Below are positions 1-8,648 of a DNA stretch of 64,000 nucleotides, one piece after another (positions within the stretch are counted from its first letter, which is position 1; every line of letters begins with the position of its first letter). The translations under genes were made by a program, and so were the position numbers. Where the stretch lies: the NCBI GenBank assembly GCA_029267635.1, contig JAJUIK010000004.1, positions 1-64,000 on the forward strand. The letters are read 5' to 3'. The notes beneath the pieces are model-generated. The model had not been told where the DNA came from. It ran no database searches and worked only from the letters and a program-made list of their open reading frames with translations. Source of the stretch: Moraxellaceae bacterium (lineage in GTDB: Bacteria > Pseudomonadota > Gammaproteobacteria > Pseudomonadales > Moraxellaceae).

Positions 1-52
1 AAACTGAAAAGATAATGTGACTTAACTTTGTTTTATTGCAAAGTACCGTAGT

Positions 53-129
53 GCAGCGGTAGTTCAGTTGGTTAGAATACCGGCCTGTCACGCCGGGGGT
101 CGCGGGTTCGAGCCCCGTCCGCTGCGCCA
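53..129 (+). tRNA. tRNA-Asp (GTC), copy 1
   Basis: A 77-base cloverleaf including an encoded 3' CCA. The acceptor arms GCAGCGG and CCGCTGC pair, the T-loop contains GGTTCGAGCC, and the anticodon stem CCGGC/GCCGG encloses the loop CTGTCAC, giving anticodon GTC for aspartate. It is the first of four tRNAs in an Asp-Val-Asp-Val array, and its sequence looks identical to the copy at 287-363. Confidence 0.97.
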
Positions 130-149
130 TATTTATCTTTCCTCGTTGA

Positions 150-225
150 GGGCGCTTAGCTCAGTTGGTAGAGCGTCTGCCTTACAAGCAGAATGTCGGC
201 GGTTCGATCCCGTCAGCGCCCACCA
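150..225 (+). tRNA. tRNA-Val (TAC), copy 1
   Basis: A 76-base cloverleaf with encoded CCA. Acceptor arms GGGCGCT and AGCGCCC pair. The anticodon stem TCTGC/GCAGA encloses the loop CTTACAA, giving anticodon TAC for valine. It lies 20 bases after tRNA-Asp copy 1, so the two are very likely cut from one precursor. Confidence 0.97.
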
Positions 226-286
226 TAATTCAGTTTTACATTTAAAATAGTGACCTGATTTTGTCTAAAGACAAAGTTATGCAAGT

Positions 287-363
287 GCAGCGGTAGTTCA
301 GTTGGTTAGAATACCGGCCTGTCACGCCGGGGGTCGCGGGTTCGAGCCCCGTCCGCTGCGCCA
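287..363 (+). tRNA. tRNA-Asp (GTC), copy 2
   Basis: Same 77-base sequence as 53-129 as far as I can compare by eye, with anticodon GTC and encoded CCA. The few bases just upstream (AAGT before the mature 5' end) also resemble those before copy 1, as expected if the unit was duplicated and the spacers then diverged. Confidence 0.97.
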
Positions 364-465
364 TTCTCTTCAATTCCCTGATTGATAGAGTGTTAAAATG
401 CATAGACTACGCACTGCGTTTGTCTTGCGTCAAAAAATTTGATAATCATCAAATTTTTCTCCTCA

Positions 466-541
466 GGGCGCTTAGCTCAGTTGGTAGAGCGTCTGCCTTA
501 CAAGCAGAATGTCGGCGGTTCGATCCCGTCAGCGCCCACCA
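466..541 (+). tRNA. tRNA-Val (TAC), copy 2
   Basis: Same 76-base sequence as 150-225, anticodon TAC, encoded CCA. The spacer from the preceding tRNA-Asp is 102 bases here against 20 in the first pair, so the repeat is not an exact tandem duplication. The 193 bases from here to the next gene hold nothing I can name. Confidence 0.97.
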
Positions 542-734
542 TATTCTCCATCTTAAAGATCACTTAAATATTATCGTTATTGTTAGGTCGATTTCTTATA
601 TATTTGATTATTTTATATTTTAAAGTTCTAATAAGATTTAGACCAGTTTTACTTGAGAAGTCTGTTCAATCATATCTCCTGTTTAGATCAATCGGCGACC
701 AGCTTTATCTTCTTTGATCACCAAGCTCATCTCC

Positions 735-1517
735 TTAATATTCTTGAAGTAACCAGCCACTGAGAAAAGCAAAATATTCCCTCAACCAGGCATGATAACG
801 GGTCAGCAAAGGTGTCGGTGCACTCAGCATGATCGGTTTTTGATAGCCTTGCTTACGTGCAATGGCTGCTGCACGCAAGGTGTGAAAATCGCTGGTGACA
901 ATCGCAATCGGCTGATTGAGGCTTATTCCATGAGTTCGCAAAATTGTTTTACTGTTCATTAAGTTGAGTTCAGTACTGGTACTTTCGGTTTCCAGATTGA
1001 TACGCTTTGCGGGAATGTGAAAAGTTTGCTGTAAGTAGGTGGCCATGATCTCGGCTTCAGTCGCATGTTCAGGAGTTGCCAAGCCACCACTGACAATCAT
1101 CATGGCCTGCGGTTGCTGTTGGGCCAATGCGGCAGCGGTATTTAGACGTTGTGCCAAAATGGCAGAAGGCCGACCATTTTCAATACCACTGCCGAGCACG
1201 ACAATGACCGGTACGGCAGGAATATTGGCTGAATTTTGCATGTTGTGATGCAGATAGGCGAAAAACATCAGCAGACTGCTTAGCCAAATGATGAGGCCTG
1301 TCCAGCCGAATCGCCAGAGGGTTTTTAGAGTGGAATGTCGTGCTAAAAAGAGATGAATCTTGTGATAGCAACCACTATAGAACAGAAAAAAACAGCCCAG
1401 TACTAAAGGAAAAATTGTCCAGAAATCAATTTTGTTGTGAAAAACCAGGTATAGGCCGTCTGCAACTAGTAGGCTACCCAAGAGTGCACTGAAAATTCTT
1501 TTAGTTGTGATCGACAT
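735..1517 (-). CDS. YdcF/SanA-like DUF218 membrane protein
   Basis: A 260-residue protein with about three membrane segments in the first 95 residues, then a DUF218 (YdcF/ElyC/SanA) domain. The domain begins at the beta-strand VIVVLGSG near residue 104 and continues through a second glycine-rich turn (IVSGG) and a conserved acidic stretch (LETES.ST..N). Family members act at the cell envelope; ElyC and SanA affect peptidoglycan or envelope-precursor metabolism and vancomycin tolerance in enterobacteria, but the exact reaction is not settled. The gene stands alone, with the terminator at 1587-1616 separating it from the upstream reductase gene. Family assignment is firm; substrate unknown. Confidence 0.85.
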   Translation of the reverse strand: MSITTKRIFSALLGSLLVADGLYLVFHNKIDFWTIFPLVLGCFFLFYSGCYHKIHLFLARHSTLKTLWRFGWTGLIIWLSSLLMFFAYLHHNMQNSANIPAVPVIVVLGSGIENGRPSAILAQRLNTAAALAQQQPQAMMIVSGGLATPEHATEAEIMATYLQQTFHIPAKRINLETESTSTELNLMNSKTILRTHGISLNQPIAIVTSDFHTLRAAAIARKQGYQKPIMLSAPTPLLTRYHAWLREYFAFLSGWLLQEY

Positions 1518-1586
1518 AAGTAAGATGAACTGAGCGATGAACTGGCTTTAGTGTAATGGATCAAGCTCAAGATAAAAGTAGAAAAT

Positions 1587-1616
1587 AAAAAACCGGACGA
1601 TAAGGCCCGGTTTTTT
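1587..1616 (-). terminator. Intrinsic terminator after the PepSY reductase gene
   Basis: Arms AAAAAACCGG and CCGGTTTTTT around a 10-base loop. On the minus strand it follows the reductase stop codon at 1634 and ends in a T-run. Confidence 0.8.
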
Positions 1617-1633
1617 ATTTTTAGATGCAGTAA

Positions 1634-4243
1634 TTAATAGACGTCACGGCGATAACGATTACTCTGGCTTAATTCATTCAAGGTTTCTTCACCGAGAATG
1701 TTGCTTAGGGCTTGTTCGACGCCTTGTGCCATCCCATTCAGACTGCCGCAGACATAAATGACTGCACCACGATTGATCCAGGCTTTAAGTTCATCAGCCT
1801 GTTCGTGCAATTTATCCTGCACATAAATACGTTGCTGCTGATCACGCGAAAAGGCCAGATCAAGACGCTTTAACATACCGGTTGTTTGCCAGGCTTGAAT
1901 GGTGTCCTGATAAAGAAAATCATGTGCTTGCTTGCGTTCACCAAAGATGAGCCAGTTATCAGTATGGTCTTGGCGGACACGTGCATGCAGTAAGCTCATG
2001 AGACCGGCAATACCGGTACCGTTACCAATCAGGATGACCGGGCGGTTGTCATCAATCAAATGAAATGACGGATTGCTGCGGATACGCAGGGCAATAGGTT
2101 GCTGGATCTCTGCATAATGCGTGAGCCAGCCTGATCCTAATCCCAGTTCGCCATGTACATTTTTTTGCTGACGTACCACCAGACGCAATACTTGCTGTGC
2201 AGGAATGCTGGCAATCGAATATTCACGTGTTGGCAGAGTAGGCAATTGAGTCATCAGTTCATCCAGGTTTTGGTAAGTATGTACCTGAACATTGAGATCT
2301 TTATTCCATAGTGCGTCCTGAATAGGCATGTTCAAAGAGGGCACCAGCGTATGGGTATCAATTTGTTGTTGCTGCAAGAACGCCTGAATATGCATAGGGC
2401 TGTTAGCGGGCTGGATTTCGGCAATATCACCAGCTTGCCAGAGGGCATCATGCGTTGCATGCAGTTCAATGTTGTAGACGGGTTCGCCGATACTGTCCGG
2501 ATTGAGCACGTGCCGTTCTGCCAGGATCCATGGGTCAAACACCTTGCGAATGCTCATGTCCTGCAATTCTGTCTGGGTCAGGTCTGCCAGCGCCTGATTC
2601 CAGCGCTGAATATCCGCAGCATGAGCATTATCCACCTCAATCAGGTCGAATAGGGCATTGGCCCCACACGCCTGTAACCAGTCATCCATTTGATGGCCAA
2701 ACTGGCAGTAGCTGTCAGCATATTCTTTGGCACCCAACGCAAGAACGGCATAATTGAGGTGTCCAAGATCGAATTTGGTTTTCATGATCTTTTTGCTAAA
2801 TACCGCCGCCAGATCCGGTGCATTCCCCGTACCATAAGTACTCACGACAAACAGAACATGGTTGTGCTGTTTTAACTCGTCGGCAGTTAAATGTTGCAGC
2901 GATTTCACTTGTGTTACTTGCTGGGCAGTTTGCAAGCTGCTTGCAGTACGCCAAGCCAGTTGCTCTGCTGTGCCGGTTTGTGACGCATAGACGATTAACC
3001 AAGGTGTTACCTGTGAGTCTTGAGTGGTCGTGAGCAACGCCTGTCGTGCGGCCTGGGTGAGTTTTTTCTGTTTGCGACGTTTCAGATACAGCATCCAGCC
3101 GGTAATAAAGAACAGGGGCATGACCAGTGAGGCCAGCATAGCAAGGAACTGGTAAAGCGGGCCGAAGAAACTGCCACGATGCACCGGTAACATATTGGCC
3201 ATGATTTTTTCATTCAGCGGTTGTGCTTCATAGAGTTTTAATTTTTCTATACGTGCTGAACGATAGTCATAGCTTGCGGTATTTTTCGCCCGTTCATGTT
3301 GCGGAACGGCGTCTACAAAGCTGAGTTCGACTGTGCCATTGTTTTTTTCTGGAATGTTGAGGGTTAGGCTGGAATATTCACGGCCAATTTTTTGATTGAA
3401 ACCATTCCAGGTCTGGCTCAGAGCATCACTGACTTTGGCCGTATCCAATGTGGATTTTTGCTCTTGCTTGGCAGATATTGTGCCATTCGCTGCCGGGTTA
3501 GGTGCTTCTTTTCCTGCTTGAGGATTGCTCCCCGCTTTGCCACTTTCTACGCGCATTTCTTTCGCCGGCTCACGTTCAACACCCAGCACCGCATACATAC
3601 CATTGCGCCACCAGTCAAACGACCAGTACAGACCGGTGATGGCCAGCATAAGATAGAACACAATCACCCAAGTACCCACCACTGCATGTAAATCCCAGAG
3701 GAAATTACGGCCTTTGAGCTGGGGTTTCACGGCCAGCCATTGCCGTATACTGTGTTTTTTCGGCCAGCGCAGATATAAACCGCTCAGTACAAAGAAAATC
3801 AGCATCAGGGCACAGGAACCGGTAATCAGTTTGCCCTGAGGTCCCAAGGTGAGGGTGCGATGCAGTTTCTGCACAAACTGGAAAAACTCACGTCCTTTTA
3901 ACTCGGGCAATAGCGCTGCTGTGTAAGGGTTGATCATGACATTTAAGCCACGCTTTTCACCCTCCTTGGGAATATTAATTGATGAGGAGGCTGTCGGGCC
4001 GGTATTAATGGTGATGCTGTTAATTTTCAGTTCAGGCTGGGTACGCTGAAAATGCTGGTAAATTTGCGCGGGGCTCAGTTTGGGCTGCGCTTGTGCAGCC
4101 ACCACATAACTGTCCTGATTGATCCATTTCAGGATTTGCGGTTCATAAGAATAGATTGCACCGGTGACGCCCATAATAGAAAGGACCAGTCCCGCTGTAA
4201 TTCCTAAAAACCAGTGGATTTGGAAAAATGTTTTTTTAAGCAT
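1634..4243 (-). CDS. PepSY-TM / flavodoxin / FNR fusion reductase (iron-type)
   Basis: An 869-residue fusion. Residues 1-395 form a PepSY-associated membrane module with membrane segments near 11-33, 138-160, 190-210 and 360-388; conserved histidines at about 10, 128, 186 and 355 are candidate haem ligands. Residues 415-560 are flavodoxin-like (ASQTGTAEQLA; STYGTGNAP). Residues 580-869 are a CysJ-like FAD/NAD(P)H module, with the FAD motif REYSIAS (673-679), the nucleotide-binding GNGTGIAG and the C-terminal RYRRDVY. Electrons should run NADPH-FAD-FMN-haem across the membrane. Proteins of this build are often labelled sulfite reductase alpha subunit, but the membrane part and the Fur-like box at 4327-4345 suggest reduction of ferric iron or ferric siderophores. 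That role is inferred. Confidence 0.85.
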   Translation of the reverse strand: MLKKTFFQIHWFLGITAGLVLSIMGVTGAIYSYEPQILKWINQDSYVVAAQAQPKLSPAQIYQHFQRTQPELKINSITINTGPTASSSINIPKEGEKRGLNVMINPYTAALLPELKGREFFQFVQKLHRTLTLGPQGKLITGSCALMLIFFVLSGLYLRWPKKHSIRQWLAVKPQLKGRNFLWDLHAVVGTWVIVFYLMLAITGLYWSFDWWRNGMYAVLGVEREPAKEMRVESGKAGSNPQAGKEAPNPAANGTISAKQEQKSTLDTAKVSDALSQTWNGFNQKIGREYSSLTLNIPEKNNGTVELSFVDAVPQHERAKNTASYDYRSARIEKLKLYEAQPLNEKIMANMLPVHRGSFFGPLYQFLAMLASLVMPLFFITGWMLYLKRRKQKKLTQAARQALLTTTQDSQVTPWLIVYASQTGTAEQLAWRTASSLQTAQQVTQVKSLQHLTADELKQHNHVLFVVSTYGTGNAPDLAAVFSKKIMKTKFDLGHLNYAVLALGAKEYADSYCQFGHQMDDWLQACGANALFDLIEVDNAHAADIQRWNQALADLTQTELQDMSIRKVFDPWILAERHVLNPDSIGEPVYNIELHATHDALWQAGDIAEIQPANSPMHIQAFLQQQQIDTHTLVPSLNMPIQDALWNKDLNVQVHTYQNLDELMTQLPTLPTREYSIASIPAQQVLRLVVRQQKNVHGELGLGSGWLTHYAEIQQPIALRIRSNPSFHLIDDNRPVILIGNGTGIAGLMSLLHARVRQDHTDNWLIFGERKQAHDFLYQDTIQAWQTTGMLKRLDLAFSRDQQQRIYVQDKLHEQADELKAWINRGAVIYVCGSLNGMAQGVEQALSNILGEETLNELSQSNRYRRDVY

Positions 4244-4326
4244 GAGTTGATGACCGCAAAAGCTGCACTGGGTAAGCGCAGGGAAGCATAGGGTGCAATT
4301 GTGTAGATAGTATGGATATTTTAATT

Positions 4327-4345
4327 AATACTAATTATCATTTAC
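4327..4345 (-). promoter_or_regulatory. Fur-box-like operator upstream of the PepSY reductase
   Basis: On the minus strand the 19 bases read GTAAATGATAATTAGTATT. By hand this matches the classic Fur consensus (GATAATGATAATCATTATC) at 14 of 19 positions, including the core AATGATAAT. It lies about 85 bases before the reductase start codon. Iron-dependent repression is an inference from this match. Confidence 0.6.
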
Positions 4346-4358
4346 AGTGGCAAAACAA

Positions 4359-4385
4359 AAAAAGACCTCAAAATGAGGTCTTTTT
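4359..4385 (-). terminator. Intrinsic terminator after the small membrane protein gene
   Basis: Arms AAAAAGACCTCA and TGAGGTCTTTTT with a 3-base loop. It follows the stop codon at 4399 on the minus strand and could work in both directions. The same 12-base arm recurs in the terminator at 32026-32050. Confidence 0.85.
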
Positions 4386-4398
4386 AAAAACATAATTT

Positions 4399-4959
4399 TT
4401 ATAGGGTTTTTGCTGGTCCGACCGTTTCATTCAAATGCTTGCGTACAGTAGCAAATGGAAAGTTTTTTGAATCCATGCGTTTTGGCAAGATATACGCCCC
4501 TTGCTGGTCTTTGACCTTGAAGTTCACCAAGATAAAGTCTGGGGTGTTGTACCACTCGTAAATGTCTTTCCAGCCAATCGTACCCACACCTTCCTGGCCA
4601 CCCATTTGCTGGCGCATCACAATCCCGTGCGGTTGCACACCTAAACGAATGCCTTTGATTTCCTGTACCGGAAATTCATGCATTTTGCGTTTGACATACC
4701 ACTCTAGACCATAGATGCGTAACACGTAGTAAAGCACCACGCCGATGATGGCAATCCAGCAAAATAGGGTGGAGTAATTTTGCAGGAAAATAATCCCCAG
4801 AATAGCTAATGCGACAATTACACCCATAATAATCCAGGCTTTTGTACCAATCTTATTGGTACTGCGCCAGATCATCAGTTGCACATTGCGTTGTTCTGCC
4901 TCTGAAACTTCATAAGCCACAGGCTGTAAGGTATAAGCGTAAATATTTTTTGCAGTCAT
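4399..4959 (-). CDS. Hypothetical protein with two membrane segments
   Basis: I do not recognise a named family. The 186-residue protein has a polar N-terminus, two closely spaced membrane segments around residues 42-80 (rich in Ile, Val and Leu), and a C-terminal soluble part of about 100 residues with Gly-Trp and Pro-rich turns that could form a small beta domain. The longer reading frame begins at a TTG at 4989; I prefer the ATG at 4959, which has AGGATT upstream on the minus strand. It lies between the terminator at 4359-4385 and the FUSC gene and is probably transcribed alone. Function unknown. Confidence 0.7.
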   Translation of the reverse strand: MTAKNIYAYTLQPVAYEVSEAEQRNVQLMIWRSTNKIGTKAWIIMGVIVALAILGIIFLQNYSTLFCWIAIIGVVLYYVLRIYGLEWYVKRKMHEFPVQEIKGIRLGVQPHGIVMRQQMGGQEGVGTIGWKDIYEWYNTPDFILVNFKVKDQQGAYILPKRMDSKNFPFATVRKHLNETVGPAKTL

Positions 4960-5046
4960 AATGCATGTAACGAATCCTAAACTTTTCAAAGTTTAGCATT
5001 AATTTTCCCAATTCAGTGAGTATATTCTGCCAATTTTGAGCCGGAA

Positions 5047-7221
5047 TTATAGCGATCCCAGCTCTGATGCTTCAGTATCGTGTTCATGGCTCAAACTTTG
5101 TTTCAGGGTACTGAGCTGTTTTAAAATGCTTAGCATCAAAGACAGCTGTTGCAGGATAATTAGGGACTGCTGATCATCTTGATTATTCTGGCTTAAACGC
5201 TGACGGATGGTTTGCAGCATGTTTTTCGCAGTCAGATCCGGTGTTTCATCACGTAATAAGGCACCGCAAATATCATCCAGTGCCTGATCCAGCAAAGCCA
5301 GCACTTCCGAGTCTTGAGCCTGCTCACGATGTGCGCCCAAGGCGGCGATATAACTCAAGAAGGTATGGTGCAGGCACAAAAACTCAAAAGCCTGACTTTT
5401 TTGCGCAGGGTCAAAGTCCGGTTCAGTGGCCAATGTAGAAATGAGTGAAGCCACTTCGGCATCGGTATTATGTGCCGCACGACGCACGACCCGATATTGC
5501 AAACCATTATTGCGCCCATGTTTGTACTGTTGCACGACTTCAGTCAAATAGTCACATTGGGCGGTTAATGCACGTGTAATGGTGCGAGGTAAGCGACGGA
5601 ACTGCCAGTCCGGCCAGATAAAACTTACCCCGAGCCAGGCCAGTCCGCAGCCAATCAAGGTGTCGATGACACGAGGTAGGGCCGCAGCAAAGCCCAGACC
5701 ATCAAGGTTGAAGTTAATCATGGCCAAAATGGTCATAAAAGCAGTGGCTTGCGCATACTGTTTACTGCGCAAGTCAAAGAACAGTACGCCACTCAGTACC
5801 AGCAATAATAACTGGCCTTCCAGGGAAGGCACAAAATACAGAACAGCATAACCCACGCTCACGCCAATCAGCGTACCGATAATCCGTAAATGCAGGCGAC
5901 GTTTGGTGGCGTTAAAGTTGGGCTGGCTGACAAACAGGGCAGTGAGCAGAATCCAGTAGCCATATTGAATATTGGTTAGCTGAATAAACACATAACCAAC
6001 AAACAGCACGATCGATAAGCGAATTGCATGGCGGAACAATACTGATTCAGGCGTCAGATGCTGTTTCACCCGGATGACTATATCGTCCCAGCCTTTTAAG
6101 TCATCATCTTTGAGCTGGTTTTCAATATGTTTGGCTTTATCCAGTTTAATGTTGCGCTCAGTTTCCACATTGCGCAGTTGTGCATCAATCGATTTTAAGT
6201 TTTGATATAGTGAAAACAGTGCATTAATCCAGATTTGGTCGTACTGCTGTTCCTGGCGCAGTTTTTCGAGAGACAGGCGTAGGTTTTCAAATGAATGTTT
6301 AAAGCGCTTGCTGTGCTGATAAGTGGTTCGGTGCAAAATGCTGTGACTGAGATCTTTACAGGCTTTGCCCTGAATCGAGAGAATGCGCTGGAAGCGAAAC
6401 AGAATATCGCTATGCTCAAAAATCTTTGCCAGTTTCTGGTAGTCGATATGCGCGGAGTCGGCCCGCTCATGAATATCCTGTGCGACAAAATAATAATGCA
6501 GACTGCGGCGAGTATCTTTCTGGCCGCGGTCGCCTTTCAGACGTGTCAGCAGGGCGGTTTTCATATCATTGAAAATGCCGACCAGACGGCCATTTTCCAG
6601 CGACAGTTCAATCATACTCTGCTGGTAACTGTCTGGGGTCATGTCCACATCAAACAGGTTGGACTTGGCAAATAGGAAATCCCCTAGCGAGGCATAACAT
6701 TGCGACAGTTTGTCCTGCACGATGCGCACCGGGAACAGCAAAAAGCTGATCGTCGATAACAAACCGTACCAGGCCGCACCACCGACCAGCAGCGCTGGCT
6801 GCATGTACCATTCTTCAAATAAATGTACCCCTAGCATGGAATACACGGATACCACCAGACAGCCATAGGAAATAATGGCATAACGCCGTCCCAGCGAACC
6901 CAACAAGATCCAGCCAATGCAGGAGACGATCAAACCAATGGCAAACAGCACCGGATAGGGAAACAGAAAATGAATGGATACTGCGGTGATAAAGAACCCG
7001 ATATAGGTATAAATCAGGTTCATGATCCGTACTGAAAAACGGTCATCAATATCACTTAAACCGGCGGCCACTACACCCAGCGTGAGCGGAATTGTCGCCA
7101 GTTGATTGCCAAGAAAATAGGGAACAAAGGCGGTTCCACTAAACGCAATAATCATGCGCAGGCTATACATGAAAGTGGTGTTATAGGTCTTTTGTTTAAT
7201 ACGGGTGAGCCAGGGATTCAA
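5047..7221 (-). CDS. YccS/YhfK-type FUSC family membrane protein
   Basis: A 724-residue inner-membrane protein with the symmetric layout of the YccS/FUSC family: an N-terminal block of about six membrane helices (residues 20-165), a long cytoplasmic helical region (170-385), a second block of helices (390-530) and a C-terminal soluble tail rich in Leu and Gln. The family is related to aromatic-acid exporters such as AaeB and to fusaric-acid resistance proteins; substrates of YccS itself are unknown. The start is a TTG with AAAGGAC about eight bases upstream on the minus strand. It diverges from the Bcr/CflA pump, so the 123 bases between the two must hold both promoters. Confidence 0.85.
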   Translation of the reverse strand: MNPWLTRIKQKTYNTTFMYSLRMIIAFSGTAFVPYFLGNQLATIPLTLGVVAAGLSDIDDRFSVRIMNLIYTYIGFFITAVSIHFLFPYPVLFAIGLIVSCIGWILLGSLGRRYAIISYGCLVVSVYSMLGVHLFEEWYMQPALLVGGAAWYGLLSTISFLLFPVRIVQDKLSQCYASLGDFLFAKSNLFDVDMTPDSYQQSMIELSLENGRLVGIFNDMKTALLTRLKGDRGQKDTRRSLHYYFVAQDIHERADSAHIDYQKLAKIFEHSDILFRFQRILSIQGKACKDLSHSILHRTTYQHSKRFKHSFENLRLSLEKLRQEQQYDQIWINALFSLYQNLKSIDAQLRNVETERNIKLDKAKHIENQLKDDDLKGWDDIVIRVKQHLTPESVLFRHAIRLSIVLFVGYVFIQLTNIQYGYWILLTALFVSQPNFNATKRRLHLRIIGTLIGVSVGYAVLYFVPSLEGQLLLLVLSGVLFFDLRSKQYAQATAFMTILAMINFNLDGLGFAAALPRVIDTLIGCGLAWLGVSFIWPDWQFRRLPRTITRALTAQCDYLTEVVQQYKHGRNNGLQYRVVRRAAHNTDAEVASLISTLATEPDFDPAQKSQAFEFLCLHHTFLSYIAALGAHREQAQDSEVLALLDQALDDICGALLRDETPDLTAKNMLQTIRQRLSQNNQDDQQSLIILQQLSLMLSILKQLSTLKQSLSHEHDTEASELGSL

Positions 7222-7344
7222 TGCGCGTCCTTTAAATAAAAAACGTGTAAAAATAATGCAATTATCAGGGAGATGCGATCACGATTCGCTTATATAACTG
7301 TTTCATCATACTATGGAGCATGTAATCTTGTCTGCACGCCAATC

Positions 7345-8583
7345 ATGCAAAACGAAAATATGAATATTGCAAAATCTGATACTACTGAAAGCTATTCGTC
7401 GCGCTGGATTATGCTGCTGGCCTTGCTCACCGCACTTGGGCCATTGTCGATTGATATGTACCTGCCGGCTTTGCCCCAAATGGCCGAGGATTTTGGCGTC
7501 ACTACGCAACAGGTGGCCAATACTTTGCCTGCTTACTTTTTTGGTTTGGCGATTGGACAATTGATTTATGGCCCGATCAGTGACCGGATTGGCCGGAAAA
7601 AACCGCTGTATTTTGGTTTGATCCTGTATAGCCTGGCCAGTTTGCTCTGCATCTTTGCGCAGAGTGAATGGAGCCTGATCATGGCACGTATCCTGCAGGC
7701 ACTCGGTGGTTGTGTGGGGGTGGTAATGGCGCGTGCCGCGATTCGTGATCGGCTGGACTTGTCCCAGTCGGCACAGGCCTTTGCCAGCATGATGATGGTG
7801 ATGGGTTTGGCACCTATTTTAGCACCGAGTATCGGTGCCTGGATTCTGGTGTTTTTTAACTGGAAAGCGGTATTTATAGTACTGGTCATGATGGGGCTGA
7901 TCTGCCTGAGCTGTGTGCACTTCTTTTTTCAGGAAACCTTGCAGCCTGAGCGCCGTTTACAGCTCAACCTGAATCAGGTGGCTAATTTATATGCGGCTAT
8001 CTTGCGTGATCGCAGTTTTCGTTTGCCGATGCTGGCCGGCTGTTGGAGTGGTGCGGTGCTATTTTGCTATATCAATTCATCTTCCGCAATTTTGATGGAT
8101 GGTTATCAACTGTCGCAGCAGCATTTTGCCTATGCCTTCGGTTTAAATGCGTTTGGCATTATTTTAATGTCTTTTGCCAATAAACATCTGGCAGCTCGTT
8201 TGGGCGTATTACATCGGTTATGCTTGGGCAGCGGGATTCAAACACTTGGAGCATTGATTTTATTGCTTGTTGCCTTGGGGCAGTCGGCTACTGCATTTGG
8301 CTGGGTGATGGTGGGAATGTTTATGACGGTATCGGGCATTGGCTTGACCGGTCCCAATGCAACAGCATTGTCGATGTCTGAACAGGGTGCTCGTGCCGGA
8401 ACAGCGAGTGCGATTATGGGCAGTATCCAGTTTGCCTTTGGTTTATTGGGTGGAGTATTGCTGAATGTGCTGTTATGGGATGCCTTGCTGAATATGGCAG
8501 TATTGATGCTGGTCTTCTTGGCTTTGGGCGGTTGGGCGACGTTTGCTTTAGCCAAAGATTTGCAATCACGTGCCTCTGTTTAG
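7345..8583 (+). CDS. Bcr/CflA family drug efflux MFS transporter
   Basis: About 412 residues with twelve predicted membrane helices. The first helix ends in the Bcr/CflA-type SIDMYLPALP motif, followed by the MFS loop motif GPISDRIGRKKP between helices 2 and 3. The family exports drugs such as bicyclomycin, chloramphenicol or sulfonamides by proton antiport; the substrate here cannot be read from sequence. The reading frame opens at 7273, but that stretch has no family character. I chose the ATG at 7345; the ATG at 7360 is equally possible because neither has a strong ribosome site. Convergent with the nitroreductase gene, sharing the terminator at 8608-8639. Confidence 0.9.
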   Translation: MQNENMNIAKSDTTESYSSRWIMLLALLTALGPLSIDMYLPALPQMAEDFGVTTQQVANTLPAYFFGLAIGQLIYGPISDRIGRKKPLYFGLILYSLASLLCIFAQSEWSLIMARILQALGGCVGVVMARAAIRDRLDLSQSAQAFASMMMVMGLAPILAPSIGAWILVFFNWKAVFIVLVMMGLICLSCVHFFFQETLQPERRLQLNLNQVANLYAAILRDRSFRLPMLAGCWSGAVLFCYINSSSAILMDGYQLSQQHFAYAFGLNAFGIILMSFANKHLAARLGVLHRLCLGSGIQTLGALILLLVALGQSATAFGWVMVGMFMTVSGIGLTGPNATALSMSEQGARAGTASAIMGSIQFAFGLLGGVLLNVLLWDALLNMAVLMLVFLALGGWATFALAKDLQSRASV

Positions 8584-8607
8584 TTATTTTGCTGTGATAA
8601 AAAAATG

Positions 8608-8639
8608 GCCCTAAAGCGGCTGAATAAATGCTTTAGGGC
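8608..8639. terminator. Bidirectional terminator between MFS and nitroreductase genes
   Basis: Ten-base-pair stem GCCCTAAAGC / GCTTTAGGGC with a 12-base loop, sitting between two converging stop codons. Confidence 0.8.
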
Positions 8640-8648
8640 TATCTTAGC

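Noticed and set aside
68..623. Open frames of 60 and 77 codons over the tRNA array
   Set aside because: They run through the four tRNA genes; their similar peptides simply reflect the repeated tRNA sequence.
1634..4243. Sulfite reductase alpha subunit (CysJ)
   Set aside because: The C-terminal half resembles CysJ, but the PepSY membrane module and Fur-like box point to another electron acceptor, and no cysI is adjacent.
7273..7344. N-terminal extension of the Bcr/CflA pump
   Set aside because: The extra 24 residues precede the family start, and the GGGAG next to the ATG at 7273 touches the start codon, too close to act as a ribosome site.
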